Origin: Chitinophagaceae bacterium
GTDB taxonomy: Bacteria > Bacteroidota > Bacteroidia > Chitinophagales > UBA10324
Direction of reading: 5' to 3'
Length of the DNA: 64,000 nt
Assembly: GCA_016704325.1 (NCBI GenBank)
Contig: JADJAG010000006.1
Coordinates: 1-64,000, forward strand
Shown here: positions 36,398 to 44,810 of the stretch, piece after piece
Layout: every line of letters begins with the position of its first letter
Numbering within the stretch: position 1 is the stretch's first letter
Program-made: the position numbers and the translations under genes
Notes under the pieces: generated by a model
Databases searched by the model: none
Told to the model about the DNA's origin: nothing
What the model saw: only the letters and a program-made list of their open reading frames with translations

Positions 36398-37345
36398 ATG
36401 AAAAGTATTTTTTACTTCCTGCGACTCATCCGGATTGTTAACCTGCTCTACATCGGGCTCACTCAATATTTGGTGCAGTACACCATTATTAAACCGATAC
36501 TCGGACAAGCGGAAGCATTACCCACACTTGGCGACTTTCATTTTTTTTTATTGGTGATGTCTACTGTTTGCATTGCTGCCGGCGGATATGTGATCAACGA
36601 TTATTTTGATGTGAAGATTGATGCAATCAATAAACCAAAACGTGTATTTATTGACCGTACCATTAAGAGGCGGTCTGCCATGCTGATGCATCAGCTACTT
36701 TCGGCTGCAGGTATGTTATTGGGATTTTATGTTGCCTGGTATTCAGGTAATTTCAGGCTTGGTTTCATACATCCGATTGTAGCAGGTTTGCTTTGGTTTT
36801 ATTCTACCGGCTATAAAAGGCAAATGCTGGTGGGCAATGTAATCGTAGCCTTTCTGACTGCCCTGGTGGTTTTGCTTGTAGCATTGTATGAACGTCACCT
36901 TTTTCATCCGGGAAATGTGGCAGAAAATGCTGCAGCCTATACTATTTTCATATTGGTATTCTTTTATTTTCTCTTTGCATTCCTGATATCACTTGTGCGC
37001 GAGTTGGTGAAGGATATGGAAGATGTGGAAGGAGATGAGCGATATGGTTGTAAGACGTTGCCCGTAGTACTTGGTGTGCAGCGCACCAAATGGATTGTTT
37101 ATTCCATCTGTTTCCTGATTATTGGTTTTCTAATATATATACAAAGCAGGCAGGCAGCCGGCGGAGATTTTATTTCTGTCTTGAATTTATTTACCATGCT
37201 CGAACTGCCGCTTGGCATAGCTATGTATTTGCTCTACAAAGCAGATTCGCAGAAGCATTTTGCGATGGTGAGCAGTGTAATAAAACTGGTGATGTTATTG
37301 GGCATATTAACCATGGTTTATTTCTATTACCTGATGTGGCAATAA
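36398..37345 (+). CDS. UbiA-family prenyltransferase
   Basis: A 315-residue membrane protein with eight or nine transmembrane segments. The two aspartate-rich motifs are present: NDYFDVKIDAINKPKR and KDMEDVEGDERYGCKTLP. These bind the prenyl diphosphate through magnesium. The Bacteroidota relatives are often labelled geranylgeranylglycerol-phosphate geranylgeranyltransferase-like, and others are menaquinone (MqnP/MenA) type. The gene ends four bases before the convergent futalosine hydrolase gene, which makes a menaquinone role worth considering, but the class cannot be settled from sequence. Confidence 0.8.
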   Translation: MKSIFYFLRLIRIVNLLYIGLTQYLVQYTIIKPILGQAEALPTLGDFHFFLLVMSTVCIAAGGYVINDYFDVKIDAINKPKRVFIDRTIKRRSAMLMHQLLSAAGMLLGFYVAWYSGNFRLGFIHPIVAGLLWFYSTGYKRQMLVGNVIVAFLTALVVLLVALYERHLFHPGNVAENAAAYTIFILVFFYFLFAFLISLVRELVKDMEDVEGDERYGCKTLPVVLGVQRTKWIVYSICFLIIGFLIYIQSRQAAGGDFISVLNLFTMLELPLGIAMYLLYKADSQKHFAMVSSVIKLVMLLGILTMVYFYYLMWQ

Positions 37346-37349
37346 GCGG

Positions 37350-38030
37350 TTAACGATTTTCAATCTGTAAGTATTCATCCAGCAATTTGATAGCTGTCTC
37401 ATTAAGATCCCGGATAGCAGCAGGCATATCCCAGCTGTTTTTATCGCGAAGCATTACATAGTTGGATACCGCACGCAACTGCAAAAATGGAATACTCTCT
37501 TTGCTGCAACACCACATAAAAGCAGCACCTTCCATGCTTTCTACAGCCGCATCGTATTTGAGTGAGCGCCGCTCGATCGTTCTTTTATTTCCGGATACGG
37601 TATTTACTGTTATTGCTCTTACTGCCGGCAGTACTTTTACAGCCGTAATGCCTGATTCAAATTTATTAGGAATCCATCCACTCTCAAAGGGAAAAGTGTC
37701 GGCATTCATTAATTGCAGTTCAAACGCATCGAGGAAAGCATCCCCGTCTTCAGCTCCGAGGTCAGCAAAAGTATCAGCAACCACATTTACGGTGGTACCA
37801 AGTGGTATTTTCTTATCGAAACTTCCGCAGATGCCGAGGTTTAAAGCAAGGTCCCAGTTATCCTGCTGCAACAGCTTACCAAGATGATAGGCTGTGCACA
37901 TACCACCGGCACCTGTAATCACTATTTCTATTGCATGATTTCTAATCAGTTGCTGATCATCAAGACGGGTTAGGTATGCTTCCAGGGGTTCAATTTCCAT
38001 TCTGGTAGCAGCAACGATAAGTAGCTTCAT
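37350..38030 (-). CDS. mqnB: Futalosine hydrolase (menaquinone biosynthesis)
   Basis: A 226-residue nucleoside phosphorylase-like enzyme that splits futalosine to dehypoxanthine futalosine and hypoxanthine in the alternative menaquinone pathway. The ATG at 38028-38030 (MKLLIVAATRMEIEPL) was chosen over one four codons upstream. Features: VITGAGGMCTAYHLG, NLGICGSFD, DAAVESMEGAAFMWCC and LRAVSNYV, as in MTA/SAH nucleosidase-type folds. The glutamate-rich ESMEGA motif and the size fit MqnB. Convergent with the UbiA gene. No other mqn gene is in the window. Confidence 0.82.
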   Translation of the reverse strand: MKLLIVAATRMEIEPLEAYLTRLDDQQLIRNHAIEIVITGAGGMCTAYHLGKLLQQDNWDLALNLGICGSFDKKIPLGTTVNVVADTFADLGAEDGDAFLDAFELQLMNADTFPFESGWIPNKFESGITAVKVLPAVRAITVNTVSGNKRTIERRSLKYDAAVESMEGAAFMWCCSKESIPFLQLRAVSNYVMLRDKNSWDMPAAIRDLNETAIKLLDEYLQIENR

Positions 38031-38220
38031 TGGTTTATGCAATATTTTAACAATCAGTCCTCAATCGCAAAAAATCAAGTACAAAGTAAGTCAAAACGAT
38101 TGTTCTCACGTTTTCCGGATTGGAGCCGGCTGTAGTATGGGCTAATTGCAATAACAGCTTCACGATAGTTTTAAATTACCTGCATGAAGACTTATCTTTA
38201 CATAAATTTCTAAAACTGTA

Positions 38221-38628
38221 ATGTTATACCTTACCAGGAAAGAGCATTTTAACGCTGCGCATCGGCTATTTAATCCCCGCTGGAGTGAAGAGAAGAATGA
38301 TGCAATATTCGGCAAATGCGCCAATAAGTATTTTCATGGGCATAACTATGACTTGTTTGTAACAGTAAAGGGAAAACCGGATCCTGATACCGGGTTAATA
38401 GTTAATGCTAAGGATTTGAGCGCGATTATCAGGAAAGTGGTAGTGGATAAGCTGGATCACAAGAATTTGAATCTGGAAGTTGATTTCTTAAAAGACCTGA
38501 TGCCAAGCACAGAAAATGTTGCCAGGGCGATCTGGCTGGAACTGGAACCGCACATTACAGGATGTCAATTACATTGTGTGCGTTTGTTTGAAACTGAGAG
38601 TATTTTTGCCGAATATTACGGTGAGTGA
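38221..38628 (+). CDS. 6-pyruvoyl-tetrahydropterin synthase/QueD-family protein
   Basis: A 135-residue T-fold enzyme. Zinc-binding histidines are in HFNAAHRL and FHGHNY, with the catalytic cysteine in GKCANKYFHGHNY. DHKNLNLEVDF, PSTENVA and LFETES complete the family pattern. It acts on 7,8-dihydroneopterin triphosphate, making either 6-carboxy-tetrahydropterin (QueD, queuosine pathway) or 6-pyruvoyl-tetrahydropterin. It is followed 62 bases later by folE, which supplies that substrate, so the two probably work together. QueD versus PTPS cannot be decided here. Confidence 0.85.
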   Translation: MLYLTRKEHFNAAHRLFNPRWSEEKNDAIFGKCANKYFHGHNYDLFVTVKGKPDPDTGLIVNAKDLSAIIRKVVVDKLDHKNLNLEVDFLKDLMPSTENVARAIWLELEPHITGCQLHCVRLFETESIFAEYYGE

Positions 38629-38690
38629 ACAAATAATGCCGGATACGGTTATCAGGATATTGATTTTTCCTAAAGAACCTCTCCGTTTTT

Positions 38691-39344
38691 ATGTCACAAA
38701 TTACTAAAGTTCAGAATAAAAAAAAGCAGCAGGGCATACAGCCAAAAAGCTATTCAAAATTGGAAATCTACAACGAAGATATTACCCATGCGCTCACGAG
38801 TTACTATCGTGAAATTATAGAAACGATTGGAGAAGATCCTGCGCGAGAAGGGCTGGAGAAAACACCAATGCGCGCAGCCAAGTCTATGCAGTTTTTGAAC
38901 CAGGGTTACCAGATGGATCCCGTAGCCATATTGAAATCGGCAAAATTTAAGGAACAGTATTCTGAGATGGTGATCGTAAAGGACATAGAAATGTATTCGA
39001 TGTGTGAACATCATTTATTGCCATTTTTCGGACGGGCACACATTGCTTATATTCCTAATGGTTACATTGTCGGATTGAGTAAACTCGGCCGTATTGTTGA
39101 CGCCTTCAGCCGCCGCATGCAGGTGCAGGAAAGGTTAACCCACCAGATACTGGATTGTATTCAGGATACCCTCAATCCTTTAGGGGTAGCAGTGGTTATT
39201 GAAGCCAAGCATCTGTGTATGATGATGCGTGGTGTTCAAAAGCAAAACTCGGTGGCAACCACTTCTGCATTTACCGGTGAATTTGTGCATGAAAAAACCC
39301 GCTCTGAATTTATCCGCCTCATTTCAGCCGATCTGATGCATTGA
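38691..39344 (+). CDS. folE: GTP cyclohydrolase I
   Basis: A 217-residue enzyme converting GTP to 7,8-dihydroneopterin triphosphate, the first step of folate and pterin synthesis and the feed for queuosine. Zinc ligands are in MYSMCEHHLLP and in AKHLCMMMRGV. The RxGLxxTP motif is present as REGLEKTPMRAAK, and GLSKLGRIVDAF and QVQERLT are as in the family. A lysine-rich N-terminal extension (QNKKKQQG) precedes the fold. Same strand as the QueD-like gene. No frame problems. Confidence 0.93.
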   Translation: MSQITKVQNKKKQQGIQPKSYSKLEIYNEDITHALTSYYREIIETIGEDPAREGLEKTPMRAAKSMQFLNQGYQMDPVAILKSAKFKEQYSEMVIVKDIEMYSMCEHHLLPFFGRAHIAYIPNGYIVGLSKLGRIVDAFSRRMQVQERLTHQILDCIQDTLNPLGVAVVIEAKHLCMMMRGVQKQNSVATTSAFTGEFVHEKTRSEFIRLISADLMH

Positions 39345-39554
39345 TACCTCTGGTTGCTTTCCCTTAGAACGAATTGCTTAGTTCCAACAGCATACCAAAT
39401 TGTCGCGCAAGTACTTTTTAACTATATGGTTTTATGGAACCGTTCCTCACAATGACAATCAGCTGCGAACTTTGTTCCATTGTATGCTGGTTTTATAAAC
39501 TCATTTTTAAGATAATGTCTTGAACAGCTGCCTTTTGGTATGCACCCTGAATTG

Positions 39555-39730
39555 GGGTGTACGTCAATTTGGATATTGATTATTGGGTGTTGAAATTGAG
39601 AATTAAGTATTAAGTATTTGGGTAAGTGAGTAAAGTAAAATAGTGTAGTTATTACAGAATAGCAAGTGATCGGCTTCGCCGCAGCAATTTAACCATTTAG
39701 CCATTTAACAATTTAACCCACCTCTGAATT
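39555..39730 (+). repeat. MITE-like dispersed repeat, copy 2
   Basis: Begins GGGTGTACGTCAATT and shares the interior of copies 1 and 3: TATTGGGTGTTGAAATTGAG, then AGTAAAGTAAAATAGTG, then GGCTTCGCCGCAGCAATTTAA. The right end stops after TTTAACCCACC without the terminal inverted repeat, so this copy is truncated. It occupies most of the gene-free interval 39345-39806; the remaining part up to 39554 shows no gene. Confidence 0.75.
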
Positions 39731-39761
39731 GCTTCCCGCTTTCCTGCGCATCTTTTCTTTT

Positions 39762-39769
39762 TATCTTTG
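39762..39769 (+). promoter_or_regulatory. Candidate -7 box for the fabD pair
   Basis: TATCTTTG matches TAnnTTTG, followed by CGCCC and then the fabD ATG at 39807. Confidence 0.5.
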
Positions 39770-39806
39770 CGCCCGATTTCTGTTTCCTTGAAACCAACAA
39801 TCATTT

Positions 39807-40682
39807 ATGAAAGCATACATTTTTCCGGGTCAGGGTTCCCAGTTTCCGGGCATGGGCAAAGATTTATATGAATCAAATTCAATTGCTAAAGCATATTTTG
39901 AGGAGGCCAATGAAATACTGGGATTCCGGATTACCGACATTATGTTTAATGGCACGGAAGAAGCGCTGAAACAGACCAAAGTGACTCAGCCTGCTATCTT
40001 TATTCATTCAGTAATTAAGTCAAAAGTAGCCGGAGAGGCATTTCAACCGGATATGGTGGCCGGCCATTCATTAGGTGAGTTTTCTGCACTCGTGGCAAAT
40101 AAAGCATTGACCTTTAAGGATGGATTGCAGTTGGTTTATAAGAGAGCGCTTGCCATGCAAAAAGCCTGCGAATTGCAGCCTTCTACAATGGCAGCCATAT
40201 TAGGATTGGCTGATCAGGTAGTGGAAGATATTTGCGCAGGTATTGATGAGGTGGTAGTGCCGGCTAACTATAACTGCCCTGGGCAGTTGGTGATAAGTGG
40301 TTCCATTGAAGGAATAAATATTGCCTGTGAAAAGTTGAAGGCGGCAGGTGCGAAGCGCGCGCTTGTACTGCCGGTTGGAGGTGCTTTTCATTCACCGTTG
40401 ATGGAGCCTGCAAGGCAGGAGTTGGCATCTGCTTTGCAAAGCACTGAATTCTCCAACCCGATTTGTCCCGTCTATCAAAATGTTACAGCAACCGCTGTGT
40501 CTGAGCCTGTAGCTATCAGAGAAAACCTTATTGATCAGTTAACGGCACCGGTGCGCTGGTCGCAATCAGTCCAGGCTATGATTGCGGACGGAGCGAACAT
40601 TTTCATCGAATGCGGCCCGGGTAATGTATTGCAAGGCCTGGTAAAAAAGATTAATAAGGAAGTGGCTGTGGCAGCAATATGA
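39807..40682 (+). CDS. fabD: Malonyl-CoA:ACP transacylase, first of two tandem copies
   Basis: A 291-residue enzyme that moves malonyl groups from CoA to acyl carrier protein, starting fatty acid elongation. The oxyanion motif is FPGQGSQ, the nucleophile Ser88 lies in AGHSLGEFSAL, and the active-site histidine is in GGAFHSPLME. The arginine that binds the malonyl carboxylate (YKRALAMQ) is present. The C-terminal segment ECGPGNVLQGLVKK is standard. A second fabD follows after 71 bases on the same strand. This copy has the canonical residues and is the likelier housekeeping enzyme. Confidence 0.92.
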   Translation: MKAYIFPGQGSQFPGMGKDLYESNSIAKAYFEEANEILGFRITDIMFNGTEEALKQTKVTQPAIFIHSVIKSKVAGEAFQPDMVAGHSLGEFSALVANKALTFKDGLQLVYKRALAMQKACELQPSTMAAILGLADQVVEDICAGIDEVVVPANYNCPGQLVISGSIEGINIACEKLKAAGAKRALVLPVGGAFHSPLMEPARQELASALQSTEFSNPICPVYQNVTATAVSEPVAIRENLIDQLTAPVRWSQSVQAMIADGANIFIECGPGNVLQGLVKKINKEVAVAAI

Positions 40683-40753
40683 ATGATGAGTGCCTGTTGA
40701 TTGCAACAATTCACAGGGTAATGGAGTAAGAGTTTAAAAGTATAAACAGCGAA

Positions 40754-41641
40754 ATGAACAGAGCTTATTTATTCCCCGGACAAGGGTTTCAGTATGTAGG
40801 GATGGGGAAAACAGTTTATGATAGTTCTCCATTGGCACGCGATTATTTTGAAGCGGCCAATGATTTATTGGGTTATCGCATTACTGATATTATGTTTCAT
40901 GGGCCTGATGAAAAATTATTTGAAACACAGGTTGTTCAGAACGCCATATTTCTAGTTTCATTGATCAGTGCATTGAAAGAGGGAAATGATTATAAGCCTT
41001 CTATGGTAGCCGGTCACAGCCTTGGCGAGACTACAGCACTGGTTGCCAATGGTTGTTTATCATTTGAAGATGGATTAATGTTGATGAATGAACGTGCTGT
41101 GGAGATGGAGAATGCTTTTCGTAAAGTGCCTGCTGCAATGGTGGCCGTGCTTGGCCTCGAGGACCGTGTTGTGGAAAGAGTATGTGACTCAATAGAGGAT
41201 ATTGTAGTTCCTGCCAATTACAATTGTCCGGGGCAGTTGGTTATTGCCGGTACTAAGTCCGGGGTAGACGAAGCTTGCAGGGCACTGACAAAGGAAGGAG
41301 CCCGCCGTTTTGTACCATTGCAAGTTGGCGGAGCTGTGCATTCTCCACTAATGCAACCGGTGGTGGATTACCTGGAGAAAAAACTGGCAACCATAAAATT
41401 TAATGAGCCAAAATGCCCTATCTATCCAAATGTAACCGGGGTGGCTACTATCAATACAGATGAGATCAGAGAAAACCTGACGTTGCAGCAAATCAAGTCA
41501 CTTCGTTGGACGACCACTATACAAAATATGTTGATGGATGGAGCAACTGAGTTTGTAGATTGTGGCCCACCTCACGTTATCAGCGGTATGGTTAGAAGGA
41601 TCAGCAAACAAATACTAATCAACAGTGCCGTTACGATGTAA
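40754..41641 (+). CDS. Malonyl-CoA:ACP transacylase paralogue, second tandem copy
   Basis: A 295-residue FabD homologue, clearly related to the upstream copy along its whole length. It keeps the nucleophile Ser89 (AGHSLGETTAL), the active-site histidine (GGAVHSPLMQ) and the carboxylate-binding arginine (MNERAVEME). The oxyanion motif reads FPGQGFQ instead of GQGSQ. It may have a different acyl preference, or be a second copy for a specialised ACP; both are inference. It probably shares the transcript of the first fabD. Confidence 0.88.
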   Translation: MNRAYLFPGQGFQYVGMGKTVYDSSPLARDYFEAANDLLGYRITDIMFHGPDEKLFETQVVQNAIFLVSLISALKEGNDYKPSMVAGHSLGETTALVANGCLSFEDGLMLMNERAVEMENAFRKVPAAMVAVLGLEDRVVERVCDSIEDIVVPANYNCPGQLVIAGTKSGVDEACRALTKEGARRFVPLQVGGAVHSPLMQPVVDYLEKKLATIKFNEPKCPIYPNVTGVATINTDEIRENLTLQQIKSLRWTTTIQNMLMDGATEFVDCGPPHVISGMVRRISKQILINSAVTM

Positions 41642-41745
41642 GATAAAATGAAAACTATGGTTGAAAATGTATTCCACACCAGTCAATAAACCTTTCTATC
41701 CTGATTATCTTTAGTTATGAAACATTTAGCAAATTCCAATTTATT

Positions 41746-42264
41746 ATGAGCAATCTTCATCGCCCTTCGCATACAGAAACCATCATGACACAGGTAGTGC
41801 AACCGAATGATACCAATCCACTCGGTAACCTGCATGGAGGAAGGCTCATGTACTGGATGGATGAATGTTCTGCCATCAGTGCAACCAAGCATAGCCGGGC
41901 AATTGTTGTAACGGTTTCTGTTGATGGCGTCTCATTTAAGAATCGTATTGAACTCGGAAGTTTTGTAACTATTAAAGCGAATGTTACCCGCACGTTCCGT
42001 ACTTCGATGGAAGTGTTTATTGAGGTTTGGTCAGAGAATATTCCAAAGAACACCAAGATAAAGTGTAATGAGGCCTATTACACTTTTGTTGCACTTGATG
42101 AGCATGGTACACCTATTCCTGTTAAAGAAATTCATCCTGAAACTGAGTATGAGCAACGACTGTATGATGGAGCAATCCGACGCCGGCAGGTGCGTTTGAT
42201 TCTCGGGGGCAAAATGAAAGTAGAAGATGCTGGTGAGTTGAGAAGTTTGTTTATAAAAGATTGA
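41746..42264 (+). CDS. Acyl-CoA thioesterase, hotdog fold (YciA/BACH type)
   Basis: A 172-residue single-hotdog thioesterase that hydrolyses acyl-CoA in the cytoplasm. The catalytic region reads DTNPLGNLHGGRLMYWMDECSAISA, with N-x-H-G-G and the acidic residue in MDECSA, as in the cytosolic long-chain/YciA group. The beta strands SVDGVSFKNRIELG and EAYYTFVALDE follow. The C-terminal extension after HPETEYEQRLYD is common in Bacteroidota members. It follows the fabD genes on the same strand with about 100 bases between. Confidence 0.85.
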   Translation: MSNLHRPSHTETIMTQVVQPNDTNPLGNLHGGRLMYWMDECSAISATKHSRAIVVTVSVDGVSFKNRIELGSFVTIKANVTRTFRTSMEVFIEVWSENIPKNTKIKCNEAYYTFVALDEHGTPIPVKEIHPETEYEQRLYDGAIRRRQVRLILGGKMKVEDAGELRSLFIKD

Positions 42265-42340
42265 TCGCGGATTAACAGGGGTTGATTGTGTCCGTCAATT
42301 CCCGAGTGTTGAAGCGCGGGATTAGAAGATACCGTCAGGG

Positions 42341-42369
42341 TTTGAAATCTGATGCAGGTTGTATTTTTG
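42341..42369 (+). promoter_or_regulatory. Candidate Bacteroidota promoter (TTTG-N17-TATTTTTG) with no known gene behind it
   Basis: TTTG at 42341-42344 and TATTTTTG at 42362-42369 are 17 bases apart, a full -33/-7 arrangement. It points rightwards at a 19-codon reading frame and antisense to the 3' end of the methyltransferase gene. Strong match, unknown product. Confidence 0.45.
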
Positions 42370-42399
42370 CGTTACAACAATATTATTTTTTCTTTTTTT

Positions 42400-42459
42400 A
42401 TGAGCAGATCAGTGCTGCAGGAATACTCACCACCGCAATGTGAATTGTTGTTTGGATAG
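42400..42459 (+). CDS. Candidate 19-residue ORF after a promoter-like sequence
   Basis: ATG at 42400-42402 to TAG at 42457-42459, reading MSRSVLQEYSPPQCELLFG. It lies 30 bases after a strong promoter-like sequence and follows an A/T-rich leader, but it overlaps the 3' end of the methyltransferase gene in antisense by 33 bases. It could be a microprotein, a leader peptide, the fossil 5' end of a lost gene, or chance. No family is known to me. Confidence 0.3.
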   Translation: MSRSVLQEYSPPQCELLFG

Positions 42460-43212
42460 TTCCTTTCTGAAGAATACTAACCCAAAATAATAGAGGTCAA
42501 TTGTTATGGTTACGGATGGGTTTGTTCTAATCTCCTGCCAGGCTTCATTCATTTCAGCAGACCAGTAAATATCATCGAAAACCAGGATTGACTTTTCATG
42601 CAAATGTGGCAATACCTGGTAGAAGTAGGCAAGAGTAGCTTCTTTGCGGTGATTTCCATCAAAATAAACGAGATCTGTTTTCCCGAATTTTTGCAACGCC
42701 AGCGGCAATGCATTTTCAAAAACATCTGTTAGAATCTCAATGTTTTGCATTCCCAACGTTGTTGCATTAGTACGTGCAATTTCTGCGAGTTCCTTTGCAC
42801 CTTCAATGGTAACCACTTTCGTATTGGCTCCGGATGAAGCAAGGTACAAGGCTGATATACCCATATTTGTGCCTAGTTCAATGATTTTAACACATTTATA
42901 ATAGCCTGCAATGCGGAAAAGTAGTTGTGCCTTTTTAGGAGTACTTGATGATTTTCTTAAAATACTGCTAATCGTTTTTATAACAGGCAGGCCTGAATTG
43001 CTGCCGGCACCAAAGTCAATGAAGGATAGCGCCTGGTGTGATTGAAGGAGTTTTTTGCGGACATTTTCAATTTCAGCGTAAGCATAAAATGTTCTCGGGT
43101 CATATAAAACCTGCTGCATAAATTCATATACAAAGGGAGAATGCATATTGTTAATACCCTTTGAAGTAATAAAATAGGAGACGAATGACTTTAACCGAAA
43201 TAAACCATTCAT
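42427..43212 (-). CDS. Class I SAM-dependent methyltransferase (O-methyltransferase-like)
   Basis: A 261-residue cytoplasmic protein with an S-adenosylmethionine fold. Motif I is KIIELGTNMGISALYLAS, the acidic end of strand 2 is VVTIEGAKELAEIA, and the core strand 4 is DLVYFDGNHRKEATLAYFYQ. This is the pattern of catechol/caffeoyl-CoA O-methyltransferase-like proteins. An N-terminal helical segment (FVSYFITSKGINNMHSPFVY) precedes it, as in many Bacteroidota homologues. The substrate is unknown. It stands alone on the minus strand. Confidence 0.8.
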   Translation of the reverse strand: MNGLFRLKSFVSYFITSKGINNMHSPFVYEFMQQVLYDPRTFYAYAEIENVRKKLLQSHQALSFIDFGAGSNSGLPVIKTISSILRKSSSTPKKAQLLFRIAGYYKCVKIIELGTNMGISALYLASSGANTKVVTIEGAKELAEIARTNATTLGMQNIEILTDVFENALPLALQKFGKTDLVYFDGNHRKEATLAYFYQVLPHLHEKSILVFDDIYWSAEMNEAWQEIRTNPSVTITIDLYYFGLVFFRKELSKQQFTLRW

Positions 43213-43315
43213 TCAGGCAGTTCTATTTTTGATTCTTTATTTGTAAGGTAAGATAAGGTTGCTTTAAGTTCCAAATCCAAGCAAGTTCAACTTATGTCAA
43301 GGGATGAAAAAAAAT

Positions 43316-43518
43316 GGATGTACAACAAATTGGATATAGTCTATTGGGTGTTGAAATTGAGTATTAAGTAGTTTGAGTAAGTGAGTAAAGTAGAGTAGAG
43401 TAGAGTAGAGTAATGAATACCGAATAGCAACTGATTGGCTTCGCCGCAGCAATTTAACCATTTAACAATTTAACCCACCAACCATTGCTTGACAAGATGA
43501 ACGAATTGTCGTGCACCC
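43316..43518 (+). repeat. MITE-like dispersed repeat, copy 3 (most complete)
   Basis: Both terminal inverted repeats are present: GGATGTACAACAAATT on the left and, as its complement, GGGTGCACGACAATT on the right (AATTGTCGTGCACCC at 43504-43518). The interior matches copy 2 (TATTGGGTGTTGAAATTGAG, GGCTTCGCCGCAGCAATTTAACC) and copy 1. A five-base tract TAGAG is expanded to about five units near 43389-43412. No coding capacity. It fills the gene-free interval 43213-43693. Confidence 0.8.
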
Positions 43519-43693
43519 AAAAAAGTTACGCAGATTCATGACTTAGCGGGAAGATGTATTTTGAATCAATTGTTCAAAAAAAATGAAAAAGGATCGTTCA
43601 AATGGTTATTCCTTAAATCCAATTTGCAGGTATCCGGTTTCATAGTAACCGCAACGTAGTGAGAATTGGCTTATTTTCGCAGAAATTTGATGC

Positions 43694-44677
43694 ATGAACC
43701 GGGTATCCGTCTTTACACTTTTTTTGCTTTTGCATATGCATGCCGTAGGTCAGCGAACAATGGGCGAGTTTAGTAACCTGCCGGAATTCATACAGTCAAC
43801 TTCAACAAACCGCGATTATATTGATACGGTTATGGCGTTAAGTTTTGTCCCACTTAATGAAGGCGGAATGGGCTGCGCAACCGGCGTTTATGCTGCACCT
43901 AATACTGGTTATGTGACGGGAAATAACAATTATGGTGACCTTCAGAAAGCCCAGTTTTACAGCCTGCATCAGATGGGGTATACGGCACCGGGAATTTTGC
44001 AGGGAATACAGGTTTTTACTGCAGTTAAGACGGCATTTTCCGGATTCAGCCAGGTGGTGGTACAGTTATATGATGTTGATACCGGTGGATTCAGGCCGGG
44101 TAATGTATTGGCAGTGTCAAATCCGGTTGCAATTAATGACATAGATGCGACTGGTTTAGGGACTACCTTCTTTTTTCCAGGTTCAGTAGAAGTAGGTGAT
44201 TCGTTTTTTGTAAGTGTGGTATTGCCTTCGAATACAGGTGACACGCTGGCTTTATTATCGAGTATTAAGGATTGCAGTGGTATAAACGGATGGTCGTGGG
44301 AGCAATGGTCTAATGGCACCTGGCATACATTGGAAGATTCGTGGATTGCTGATATCGACCTCGCCATTTTCCCGATTTTAGACCTTCCTTTCAATGTAGG
44401 AGTTGATGAAACTACCTTCACCTGGAGGGAAGCATCTGTTTTTCCCAATCCCGCCAGCGGAACGGCTTCCTTACATTATCAGTTGAAAAAGCCCTGCATC
44501 ATCAATTTCACGATTTTTAATGCACAGGGCATTAAGGTGCAGGAACTGGCTATTAACAGGCAGCAGGCCGGCAACTATACAGAACTTCTTGATTTGAAAT
44601 TATTGTCTGCCGGATACTATGTATTATTGATTAGTTCAGGTACTGAAAGGCAGTCATTTCCATTGTTGGTAAACTGA
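43694..44677 (+). CDS. T9SS-secreted protein of unknown function, type A sorting tail
   Basis: A 327-residue exported protein. Its signal peptide MNRVSVFTLFLLLHMHAVG is followed by a beta-rich region of about 200 residues with no recognised domain (for example GNNNYGDLQKAQFY, GVDVG-like turns, QVVVQLYDVDTGGFRPGNVL). It ends with a type A sorting domain (SVFPNPASGTASLHYQL, AGYYVLLISSG, then FPLLVN). Such tails are cleaved and the cargo is attached to the cell surface or released. The next gene is of the same kind and may be a distant relative. Confidence 0.8.
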   Translation: MNRVSVFTLFLLLHMHAVGQRTMGEFSNLPEFIQSTSTNRDYIDTVMALSFVPLNEGGMGCATGVYAAPNTGYVTGNNNYGDLQKAQFYSLHQMGYTAPGILQGIQVFTAVKTAFSGFSQVVVQLYDVDTGGFRPGNVLAVSNPVAINDIDATGLGTTFFFPGSVEVGDSFFVSVVLPSNTGDTLALLSSIKDCSGINGWSWEQWSNGTWHTLEDSWIADIDLAIFPILDLPFNVGVDETTFTWREASVFPNPASGTASLHYQLKKPCIINFTIFNAQGIKVQELAINRQQAGNYTELLDLKLLSAGYYVLLISSGTERQSFPLLVN

Positions 44678-44810
44678 TCATTTGGATGCTGATATGCTGG
44701 CAGATTAAATGGCCGATAATTGTCATGAAAGTGTTATCAATAACCCCGCGGAGATAATTTTTTTTACTTTAAATCAAAAACTATAAATTGCACTCTTAAA
44801 ACTTTCGAAA

